Assembly (NCBI GenBank): GCA_900553555.1
Contig: USEG01000005.1
Location: 1 to 17,374 of the forward strand
Length of the DNA: 17,374 nt
Direction: 5' to 3'
Origin: an uncultured Clostridia bacterium
Lineage (GTDB): Bacteria > Bacillota > Clostridia > Christensenellales > Pumilibacteraceae
The notes beneath the pieces are model-generated. The model did no database searches. It worked only from the letters and a program-made list of their open reading frames with translations, and was not told the origin of the DNA. The translations under genes were made by a program, and so were the position numbers. Numbering within the stretch: position 1 is the first letter of the stretch; every line of letters starts with the position of its first letter. This document shows, in pieces, positions 8,088 through 15,283 of this stretch.

Positions 8088-8795
8088 ATGAAATTAAAGA
8101 CCTTTAAGTGTGTTATCGCAAATATTTGCATAGTTTTAATAATAGTCGCTACCAGCATTGCGGCGTTTTCATCGGTATATGCGGCGTTGCCGGCGTCCTC
8201 GGCGCCGATATACAGAGCGGACAGCGGCAACAAGGTGTGTCTCATGGTCAATGTATACTGGGGGGACGAATATCTTGACGATATGCTGGATATTTTTGAC
8301 AAATACAATATAAAAACTACTTTTTTTGTGGGAGGGACATGGGTCAACAAAAACGAAAGCAAGCTAAAAGACATTTATGCGCGCGGTCATGAAATAGCAA
8401 ATCACGGATACTTTCATAAAGATCACAAAAAACTGAACGAGCAGCTAAACCGAGAAGAAATTTCGGCATGCCACAATCTTGTAAAACAGATTCTAGGGAT
8501 AGATATGAAATATTTTTCGCCGCCGTCGGCTTCTTTTTCCTCTACAACGCTTGCAGTTGCCGAAAAAATGGGGTATACTACTATTATGTATTCGCGGGAT
8601 ACTATCGATTGGCGAGACAAAGATGCGAATCTGATATTTAAGCGCGCCACCAAAAACATCACCGGAGGCGAACTTGTGCTTATGCATCCCACGGCAGCAA
8701 CGGTTGCGGCGCTCGAATCCATTATTAAGGAAATTTTAAGCCGCGATCTCGTCATTACTACGGTCGGCGATGTATTGGGCCGGCAGCAGACATAA
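8088..8795 (+). CDS. ylxY: YlxY-like polysaccharide deacetylase homologue (NodB fold), membrane-anchored or secreted
   Basis: 235 residues. A basic N-terminus and hydrophobic segment (about 8-33) ending near VYAALPA form a signal peptide or anchor. The NodB homology domain (about 48-230) keeps the two metal-binding histidines H106-x3-H110 (NHGYFH), the D171-TID174-W175 motif and the LMHP motif (H200). The usual TFDDG motif, with catalytic base and metal-binding Asp, is replaced by VYWGDE (57-61 region, D60 the only Asp), and the RPP motif reads SPP (144-146). The position between pnp and an M16 peptidase matches ylxY in Bacillus, which supports the symbol. True deacetylase activity on peptidoglycan or another glycan is uncertain because of the motif changes. 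ATG 8088 follows GGAG with a 5-base gap. The M16 gene starts 19 bp after the stop, so the two probably form one transcript. Confidence 0.85.
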   Translation: MKLKTFKCVIANICIVLIIVATSIAAFSSVYAALPASSAPIYRADSGNKVCLMVNVYWGDEYLDDMLDIFDKYNIKTTFFVGGTWVNKNESKLKDIYARGHEIANHGYFHKDHKKLNEQLNREEISACHNLVKQILGIDMKYFSPPSASFSSTTLAVAEKMGYTTIMYSRDTIDWRDKDANLIFKRATKNITGGELVLMHPTAATVAALESIIKEILSRDLVITTVGDVLGRQQT

Positions 8796-8814
8796 TTATT
8801 TCTACGGAGGACGT

Positions 8815-10071
8815 ATGGCTAAATTACTTGAATATGAAAACGGACTTAGAGTTTGTGTGGTACCCTTGCCGATAAGGTCGGTCATGACCGGCATATGGGT
8901 GGGAACGGGCAGTCGTTATGAATCTGCTTCGGATAACGGTATATCGCATTTTACCGAACATGTTATGTTTAAAGGCACGCAGAAAATGAGCGCCTATGAT
9001 ATAGCGAATGCTTTTGAAGGTTACGGGGCGTCGGTAAACGCTTTTACGAGCAAGGAATCTACCTGTTATTACTATAAATGCATTGACAAATACAACGAGC
9101 AGTGTTTTGCTCTTTTAAGCGACATATTTTTCAATTCCGTATTTCCCGAAGAGGAACTGGATAAAGAACGAAAAGTAATTGTCGAAGAAATCAACATGGT
9201 GGAAGACGCACCCGACGAAATATGCAGCGATCTTATGTTCAGTGCCGCATTTGGCGACAGTGTGCTGGGACAGACAATTTTGGGGCCCAAGCAAAACGTT
9301 ATGCGTTTTACGGGCGACGACGTAAAAAAATACATTGAAAAGCGTTATACCGCCGACAACGTCGTCATAGTTTTTGCCGGAAATATTTCCGAAGAGGACG
9401 CCGATAGGCTAATACGCGGCTTTGTTTTAGATAAGTTTAAAAACGGACGCTGTAACGATGAAAAAAAGCCGGCGGCTTTTATTACGGGAAGGCAGCTTAA
9501 GCGCATTAAGGATACGGAACAGACTAATATAGTCCTGGCGTTTCCGTCGGTAAGTCTTTGCGACGAACGCCGGATAGTGGTCCAGTCGGTGCTTTCGTGC
9601 CTGTTCGGCGGCGGAATGAGCTCGAGACTGTTCCAAAGCATAAGAGAGCGGAAGGGTCTGGCGTACAGTATTTATACCATGCCCGCCGCTTATTCCGACG
9701 CAGGCGCGTTTACGGTTTGCATGAACAACAGTCCCGATAATACTCGCCGGGCGCTGTTATCCGTAAAAGACGAAATTGAAAAGCTTTGCAATGACGGAAT
9801 TACCGAAGACGAACTTAAGCGTTCGAAAATACAGCTTGTCTCTTCTTTGGCTTTTTCGGAAGAAAGCGTTCAGTCACAGATGATGTCTTTCGGAAAAGCG
9901 CTTATATGCACAAACAATATGTTTGACATCAATCGCAAAATAGAGCTTACCGAGTCTATCCGAAAAGAGGAGGTCGAACAGTTTGTAAGAGAATATATAA
10001 GCCGCGACTTACTTACGGCGGCGTATGTCGGAAAGGCGTATGACGACGATATTCTCGAAATCATGAAATAA
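8815..10071 (+). CDS. M16 family zinc metallopeptidase (YmxG/MlpA-like, processing-peptidase type)
   Basis: 418 residues from ATG 8815, which directly follows ACGGAGG (8804-8810, 4-base gap). A longer frame opens at 8770 but would run inside the upstream gene, so the later start is chosen. The inverted zinc motif H45-F-T-E48-H49 is intact, with the distal ligand E125 in VEEINMVEDAPDE. The C-terminal half contains GGGMSSRLFQSIRERKGLAY, the conserved Arg/Tyr region that holds the substrate in M16B peptidases. Two M16 repeats (about 1-200 and 205-415) give the usual clamshell half. Bacillus has the same gene (ymxG/mlpA) after ylxY. The natural substrate is not clear, although mitochondrial-processing-peptidase-like peptide cleavage is expected. 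No signal peptide is visible, so it is probably cytosolic. A terminator follows within 12 bp, closing the two-gene unit. Confidence 0.93.
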   Translation: MAKLLEYENGLRVCVVPLPIRSVMTGIWVGTGSRYESASDNGISHFTEHVMFKGTQKMSAYDIANAFEGYGASVNAFTSKESTCYYYKCIDKYNEQCFALLSDIFFNSVFPEEELDKERKVIVEEINMVEDAPDEICSDLMFSAAFGDSVLGQTILGPKQNVMRFTGDDVKKYIEKRYTADNVVIVFAGNISEEDADRLIRGFVLDKFKNGRCNDEKKPAAFITGRQLKRIKDTEQTNIVLAFPSVSLCDERRIVVQSVLSCLFGGGMSSRLFQSIRERKGLAYSIYTMPAAYSDAGAFTVCMNNSPDNTRRALLSVKDEIEKLCNDGITEDELKRSKIQLVSSLAFSEESVQSQMMSFGKALICTNNMFDINRKIELTESIRKEEVEQFVREYISRDLLTAAYVGKAYDDDILEIMK

Positions 10072-10082
10072 ACATATTTACT

Positions 10083-10115
10083 CAGCCGGTGCAAAATTGC
10101 CGGCTGTATTTTTTT
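10083..10115 (+). terminator. Rho-independent terminator after the M16 peptidase gene
   Basis: A 7-bp GC-rich stem, CAGCCGG (10083-10089) with CCGGCTG (10100-10106), with possible wobble pairs extending into the loop, is followed by seven T (10109-10115). It isolates the ylxY-M16 unit from the ftsK promoter. Confidence 0.9.
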
Positions 10116-10172
10116 GATAACGAAATGTATTCGCGGCAAACACAAATAAATAAAATAATTATCGGAAAATGA

Positions 10173-10201
10173 TTGAAAGATGACGGGATTTATGTTATAA
10201 T
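10173..10201 (+). promoter_or_regulatory. Near-consensus sigma-A promoter for the ftsK-rimO-pgsA/cinA-recA operon
   Basis: TTGAAA (10173-10178), exactly 17 bp spacer, TATAAT (10196-10201), with TG at 10193-10194 giving an extended -10 (TGT-TATAAT). Eleven of twelve hexamer positions match consensus. The start would be near 10208, leaving about 80 nt of leader to the proposed TTG start. This is the strongest promoter seen in the window and is likely to drive recA as well, since no other convincing promoter precedes recA. Confidence 0.85.
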
Positions 10202-10272
10202 ATACTGGACGAGGTATAATGCGATAATGTTGCACTATGCTTAAGGATATTGTCACAATACAAATTGCTTTT

Positions 10273-10290
10273 AAAGAGGTAAATGTTTTG
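10273..10290 (+). promoter_or_regulatory. Ribosome binding site that supports a TTG start for ftsK
   Basis: AAAGAGGT (10273-10280) ends 7 bases before an in-frame TTG (10288). The in-frame ATG at 10237 has no Shine-Dalgarno at a usable distance. An ATG at 10283 is only 3 bases from the site and is out of frame, opening a 25-codon frame that ends in TAA. Confidence 0.65.
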
Positions 10291-13200
10291 CTGCCGAAAA
10301 ATCATTCCCATAACGGTAAAAATAAATCAGGACACGATACTTTGGGTATCGTGCTTATAATAGTATTTTCATTTTTACTTTTATGTTCAATAACAGGATC
10401 GCTCATTTTGGGCGATATCGGGCTTGTAGTCAAAAATATTTCCATAGGATTGCTGGGGTATTTTGCTTACCCTATATTTTTGTATTGCATTATCCGCGGA
10501 ATATTCTTATTGCAAAATAAAGAGCTGTCGGTGCGGCTGCGCAACCTTATTTCGATTATAGCGATATTTTTATGCGCAGGGATAATTGTGCATCTTGCGA
10601 CGACGTCAAGTTACATCGGCGAATTCGGCTCATATATGAACAGAGTCTTTCACTCGTCTACTGTGGGCGGAGTGTTTATGGGCCTTTTTGCATACGTTTT
10701 GAACGTGTGCCTTACCGGCGTAGGCGCATACATTTTGCTTGGATGCGTCATTGTAGTATTGCTGTTGCTTGTAGCGGGATTTTTCGACAAAGGTTTGCCG
10801 GCCAGAAAATCTGCAAAAAAACATAACGACAGTTCGTCCATGCCCAAAATAAAGGCGGGGACGTCTTTTGTAGGCAACGGCGGCGATCTGTTTATCGAAT
10901 CCATTGTGCCCAACGATACCGCCATGGCGTCGCCCGGGTCATTTGACGAGCTGCCCGACGAAACGGAAAAGTACGTTGAGCGTCGTACCTATTCTCCCGG
11001 CGAAGAGTATTACAGTCCGGAAATACAAAAAATGCGCAAGCAGCAGGACGAACGCTTTGACGAAATTTATAAGCGCAGCAGAGCGCACAATATTTTGTTC
11101 GGCAATGACAATGCTGCGCAAAACGAACAAAACGGTTACGGATATTCGTCCGGCGGTTCACAGTCGGGCGGTTCCCAATACGGCAGCTACAACAGCGGAT
11201 CGTATCATAACAGTCAGGATTCGTCAAAGGGATGGGACGATCTTATCGTCATACCGCCGCCCAAAAACATCAGCTCACGCTTTGTCAGCGGCTCTATAAT
11301 AAACGGAGACGCCATAGGTCCTGTAAAAAGACAGGATAACCCCGCGCCCGTAAACGATGACCGTCAATCCGATGACCGCCATTTTGACTTCAATCAGCTC
11401 AAAAAGAGCGTATATGAAGAGGTTTACGGTACATATGCGGACGAGCGCAAACAGTACAGCGACAATGCGAAAAACAGCCGCCCCGATATAAAGATCGTGC
11501 CTCCGGAAGACAACGAAGATTTGTATACGTTGCCGGATCCCGTTCAGCCCATGGCTCCGCCGGCAAACGAAAACCGTCCTCCCATTATAAACGGCGACTC
11601 CATCGAAGAAGAACCCGAGACGCCGGATTTTATTCCGTACGACAACAATAAAGAACAAAAAGAAGAGAAAAAGCGTCCGCCTATTATCATAGGTTCTTCG
11701 GTAATGGCCGATGAACCTTACGTTAATAATGAGACTGAGCTGCCCGCAAAGCCCAATGTCAACCCCGCCCCCATAATACGGGCAAGTCATTTCGAAGAAG
11801 ATTTGGCCGCCGGAAAAAAACAGATGCAAGCGGAAAAACAAAGGGATATTGCTGCGGAAAATCCAAAAGTCTCCTCGGCTCAACAGCCGTCTACCGCAGA
11901 ATATGCCGCTAAGCCCGCGGAAACAGCCGCTCAAACAAAGAAAGATCTGCCCGCAAAAGAAGAAAGCGAGCATACGGCGGAAAATATCGCGGAAAGCCGT
12001 GTTGACGCCGCTGCCAATCAGAAAGAAAGCGCCGCGGCGACACCGGATATCAAAAAACAAGAGGCTTCTGTCTTACCCGACGAGAGTGAAAGCGCCGATT
12101 CTTTGCCCCCTGCGCAAAATATCGTAAACAACGCGGCGGAGGACACCGCTTTTGAAAATTCGGTCAATAAATCGGAAGATGATGATGTTGCCGCCAGTGA
12201 GTCTAAGCCTTTGGCGGCGGAATTGGATACGTTCTACCATGACGACAACGCTGCCGGCGACGAATATGAGGATGATTATGCCGAAATTCACGGGCATCCG
12301 AAATTTGTCGACGTCACGCAGGAAGAAGCCGAAAAACTTTCGGATAAATTTGACAAAACCACTAAGTCGTTCAGCATTTTCGACGAGGTCATCGACGCGT
12401 CCGAAAACGTAAAGCTTGCGGAAAACAGTTCGAAACCGCAGGCCGCTGTGGTAGAAAAAGCAGCCGAAAAGCCCAAAGAAGAGGAAAAAAAGCCCAAAAA
12501 ACCATATAAATATACTCCGCCGAGCCTTGATTTGCTTACTACCGAGTCCACTATTCCCAAAATAAACCCCGAAACATACGAAGAAAAAAAGTCTTTGCTG
12601 GAAGAAACCTTGGAAAATCTGGGCATTCCCGCAAAAGTTTTGGGCATAACCGTCGGACCGACAGTCACAAGGTACGAGCTGAACATGCCGACGGGTATGT
12701 CTGTCAAAAAGATAGAAAACTGCGAACAGGATATTCGTTACGGGCTGGCGTGCAAAGGAAAGATAAGAATAGAATCTCCCATTCCCGGTAAAAAAGCCGT
12801 CGGTATAGAAGTTCCCAATGACGAAAACGCTCTTGTGGCGCTGAAAGATATTGTCGATTCAAAGGAATTTAAATCGTCGACGTCGCCGCTTACAATAGCT
12901 CTCGGAAAAGACATTCAAGGCCGCGTTATGATAAGCCGCATCGATAAAATGCCGCATTTACTTATTGCCGGCACCACGGGCAGCGGTAAGAGCGCCTGCC
13001 TCAATTCGCTTATCATCAGTTTGTTGTACAAGTCGTCGCCGGAAGACGTAAAACTTATTCTCGTAGATCCTAAGCGCGTCGAATTTACCGCGTACAGCGG
13101 TTTGCCGCACATGATGATACCTGACGCAATAACCGAAGCTCCCCAGGCAATAAACGCTTTTAAGTGGGCGAGAGAAGAAATGGAGCGTCGCTATAAGCTT

Positions 13201-13998
13201 TTACAGGCAAACCGCGTGAGAAATATCAGCGAATATAATAATCTTGAAGAGGTAAAAAACCGTTCTCTCGAAAAAATGCCCTATATCGTCGTCATTGTCG
13301 ATGAGTTTGCCGATCTTATGATAGGTTCCGGAAACGAGAAAAAGCGTGAACTGGAAAATCTTATTTCCAGCATTGCCGGTAAAGCGAGAGCGGCCGGGAT
13401 ACATCTTATTTTAGCGACGCAGCGTCCTTCGGCAGAAGTTATTACCGGTACTATTAAATCAAATCTTCCCTGCCGTATTTCGTTTGCCGTGTCCAACCAA
13501 ACCAATTCGCGTATAATTTTGGACAAAGTGGGCGCGGAATCTCTGCTCGGCAAAGGCGATATGTTGTATGCACCGCAGGAAAATCCTGACGGCATACGTA
13601 TACAGGGCGCCTTTATCAACACTGAGGAAGTAATAAATATCGTCGAGCAAATTAAAGCCAACAATCAAAGCGACTTCAATGAGGAATTTGAAAAAGCTTT
13701 GGTGGAGCAAAAAGAGGAAAATAACGATACGGACGACCCCGACAACGATAATCTGTCCGATGCCGGATATGACAAAGATCTTCCGGATATTGTCCGAATG
13801 GTAATAAAGACGGGACAGGCGTCGGGCGCTATGATACAAAGGCGTTTCTCTATAGGCTATATGCGCGCCGCTAAAATTGTCGATCAGATGGAAAAATTTA
13901 ATTTTATCGGTCCGCACAACGGCTCAAAGCCGCGTGAAGTATATATAACGAAAGAAAAGTTTAAGGAGTTTTTCGGTGAAGATTTCGACGAAGATTAA
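10288..13998 (+). CDS. ftsK: FtsK/SpoIIIE DNA translocase with an unusually long linker
   Basis: 1236 residues from TTG 10288 (1253 if ATG 10237 is used). The N-terminus has four or five membrane helices (about 18-41, 50-76, 85-104 and 127-165). A linker of about 570 residues (173-740) is disordered-looking, rich in Asp, Glu, Ala, Asn, Pro and Lys. The motor follows: FtsK alpha region (about 765-880), Walker A GTTGSGKS (895-902), LVDPKRVEF, Walker B IVVIVDEFAD (1000-1009), ATQRPSAEVITG, and the gamma winged helix (about 1164-1226) with GQASGAMIQRRFSIGYMRAA that reads orienting DNA sites. It pumps DNA through the division septum in chromosome segregation. SpoIIIE of Bacillus is about 790 residues, so this protein is large for the phylum because of the linker. 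Whether it acts at vegetative or sporulation septa cannot be told. Its 3' end overlaps rimO by 23 bp. Confidence 0.95.
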   Translation: MLPKNHSHNGKNKSGHDTLGIVLIIVFSFLLLCSITGSLILGDIGLVVKNISIGLLGYFAYPIFLYCIIRGIFLLQNKELSVRLRNLISIIAIFLCAGIIVHLATTSSYIGEFGSYMNRVFHSSTVGGVFMGLFAYVLNVCLTGVGAYILLGCVIVVLLLLVAGFFDKGLPARKSAKKHNDSSSMPKIKAGTSFVGNGGDLFIESIVPNDTAMASPGSFDELPDETEKYVERRTYSPGEEYYSPEIQKMRKQQDERFDEIYKRSRAHNILFGNDNAAQNEQNGYGYSSGGSQSGGSQYGSYNSGSYHNSQDSSKGWDDLIVIPPPKNISSRFVSGSIINGDAIGPVKRQDNPAPVNDDRQSDDRHFDFNQLKKSVYEEVYGTYADERKQYSDNAKNSRPDIKIVPPEDNEDLYTLPDPVQPMAPPANENRPPIINGDSIEEEPETPDFIPYDNNKEQKEEKKRPPIIIGSSVMADEPYVNNETELPAKPNVNPAPIIRASHFEEDLAAGKKQMQAEKQRDIAAENPKVSSAQQPSTAEYAAKPAETAAQTKKDLPAKEESEHTAENIAESRVDAAANQKESAAATPDIKKQEASVLPDESESADSLPPAQNIVNNAAEDTAFENSVNKSEDDDVAASESKPLAAELDTFYHDDNAAGDEYEDDYAEIHGHPKFVDVTQEEAEKLSDKFDKTTKSFSIFDEVIDASENVKLAENSSKPQAAVVEKAAEKPKEEEKKPKKPYKYTPPSLDLLTTESTIPKINPETYEEKKSLLEETLENLGIPAKVLGITVGPTVTRYELNMPTGMSVKKIENCEQDIRYGLACKGKIRIESPIPGKKAVGIEVPNDENALVALKDIVDSKEFKSSTSPLTIALGKDIQGRVMISRIDKMPHLLIAGTTGSGKSACLNSLIISLLYKSSPEDVKLILVDPKRVEFTAYSGLPHMMIPDAITEAPQAINAFKWAREEMERRYKLLQANRVRNISEYNNLEEVKNRSLEKMPYIVVIVDEFADLMIGSGNEKKRELENLISSIAGKARAAGIHLILATQRPSAEVITGTIKSNLPCRISFAVSNQTNSRIILDKVGAESLLGKGDMLYAPQENPDGIRIQGAFINTEEVINIVEQIKANNQSDFNEEFEKALVEQKEENNDTDDPDNDNLSDAGYDKDLPDIVRMVIKTGQASGAMIQRRFSIGYMRAAKIVDQMEKFNFIGPHNGSKPREVYITKEKFKEFFGEDFDED
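11290..11790 (+). repeat. Four copies of a short peptide motif in the FtsK linker
   Basis: The linker encodes GSIINGDAI (11290-11316), PPIINGDSI (11578-11604), PPIIIGSSV (11677-11703) and APIIRASHF (11764-11790). The shared pattern is roughly Pro-Ile-Ile-x-Gly-Asp/Ser-Ser-Ile/Val; copies 2-4 are followed shortly by acidic residues and spaced 33 and 30 residues apart. Retention of a hydrophobic core inside an otherwise charged, low-complexity linker suggests a docking motif. The DNA of the copies differs, so this is not a recent tandem duplication. Confidence 0.6.
13963..13978 (+). promoter_or_regulatory. Ribosome binding site and GTG start of rimO inside ftsK
   Basis: AAGGAG (13963-13968) lies 7 bases before GTG (13976). 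The site is inside the last ftsK codons, so ribosomes finishing ftsK pass over it. It fixes the rimO start; no ATG in frame gives a complete N-terminal MTTase domain. Confidence 0.8.
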
Positions 13999-15283
13999 GT
14001 CAATCGCTATAATATCGCTCGGCTGCGACAAAAATCGTGTCGACACCGAGAACATGATGTATTTCCTTTCGGACAAAGATTTAATCGTTACAGATGACTA
14101 TTCAAACGCGGACGTCATTATTATTAACACTTGCGCGTTTATAGAAAGCGCCCGTAAGGAAGCGGTGGAGACCATACTCGAGATGGCGCAGTACAAAAAA
14201 CAAAACTGCAAAAAGCTGATAGTGACAGGTTGTTTGCCGCAGCTTTATCGCGACAAGTTAAAAGAATTGCTGCCGGAAGTAGACGCCTTTTTGGGTATTG
14301 ACGAGTACGAAAAAATATATGGTCTCGTCATCGGCGATGAAGATTTTATCTGTCCGCCGGTAGAATATAAGCGCGTTTTGTCAACACCTTTGCATTATGC
14401 ATATCTTAAAATCGCCGACGGGTGCGACAACCACTGTACGTTTTGCAAAATTCCGTCTATAAGAGGGAAATTCCGCTCTCGTACAATAGAAAGCCTTGTC
14501 GAAGAGACGACGTCGCTTGTAAATGAAGGCGTGCGCGAGCTTATTCTTGTCGCACAGGATGTTACACGCTACGGCGCGGATATTTACGGAAGGCCGTCGC
14601 TCGTCAAACTGTTGGCGGCATTGGAACAGACCGACATAAAATATATCCGGCTTATGTATTGCTATCCCGAACTTGTCGACGACGAGCTTATTGCATTTAT
14701 TGCCTCCAGCAGGAAAGTACTTCATTATATAGACATTCCTTTGCAGCACGTCGACAACGAAGTATTAAAACGCATGGGGCGCCGCAGTAATTATTCTTCT
14801 ATTTGTCAATTGTTTGAAAAATTGCGCGCCGACATTCCGGATATTTCAATACGCACGACGTTTATGGTGGGCTTTCCGGGAGAGACGCAGCAGCAATTCG
14901 ATAGGTTATGCGATTTTATTTTGCAATATAAGCCCGATCATATAGGAGTTTTTGCCTATTCAAAAGAGGAAGGGACGCCTTCATACAAACTCAAAGGCCA
15001 TATCCCAAAAAAAGAAAAACTGCGGCGTGTAGACATTATTGGTGAAATAGCATTTAGCTGCGCAAAGGAAAAAAATGCGGCGCTTGTAGGTAAAGTCGTC
15101 GACGTAATATACGAGGATATTGATTGCGATAAAGAAAGATTTATCGGACGCACACTGCTCGACGCCCCCGAAATAGATTCACTTGTATTTTTTACCGGTA
15201 GTTTTGCCGATGTTGGCAACATGTATAAGGTAAAAATTACCGGATATGAAGATTATGATTTTATAGGAGAGATGGTGGAATGA
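13976..15283 (+). CDS. rimO: Ribosomal protein S12 (aspartate) methylthiotransferase RimO
   Basis: 435 residues starting with GTG. The N-terminal MTTase domain holds the three auxiliary-cluster cysteines C17 (SLGCDKNRVDTE), C53 (NTCAF) and C86 (TGCLPQ). The radical SAM domain has C150-x3-C154-x2-C157 (GCDNHCTFC) followed by KIPSIRGKFRSR. The last 65 residues (about 370-433) form a TRAM domain. The LGCxKNxVDxE signature separates RimO from the tRNA enzymes MiaB and MtaB. It adds a methylthio group to the conserved aspartate of ribosomal protein S12 near the decoding centre, using two [4Fe-4S] clusters and SAM. It overlaps ftsK by 23 bp and pgsA-cinA by 4 bp (ATGA), indicating tight translational coupling in the ftsK-recA operon. 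The same order, ftsK-rimO-pgsA, is familiar from Clostridia. Confidence 0.95.
   Translation: MKISTKIKSIAIISLGCDKNRVDTENMMYFLSDKDLIVTDDYSNADVIIINTCAFIESARKEAVETILEMAQYKKQNCKKLIVTGCLPQLYRDKLKELLPEVDAFLGIDEYEKIYGLVIGDEDFICPPVEYKRVLSTPLHYAYLKIADGCDNHCTFCKIPSIRGKFRSRTIESLVEETTSLVNEGVRELILVAQDVTRYGADIYGRPSLVKLLAALEQTDIKYIRLMYCYPELVDDELIAFIASSRKVLHYIDIPLQHVDNEVLKRMGRRSNYSSICQLFEKLRADIPDISIRTTFMVGFPGETQQQFDRLCDFILQYKPDHIGVFAYSKEEGTPSYKLKGHIPKKEKLRRVDIIGEIAFSCAKEKNAALVGKVVDVIYEDIDCDKERFIGRTLLDAPEIDSLVFFTGSFADVGNMYKVKITGYEDYDFIGEMVE

Noticed and set aside
11275..12060. 261-codon minus-strand frame opposite the FtsK linker
   Set aside because: Low-complexity coding on the + strand gives a long antisense frame; the product is Phe/Arg/Gly-rich and unlike any known protein.
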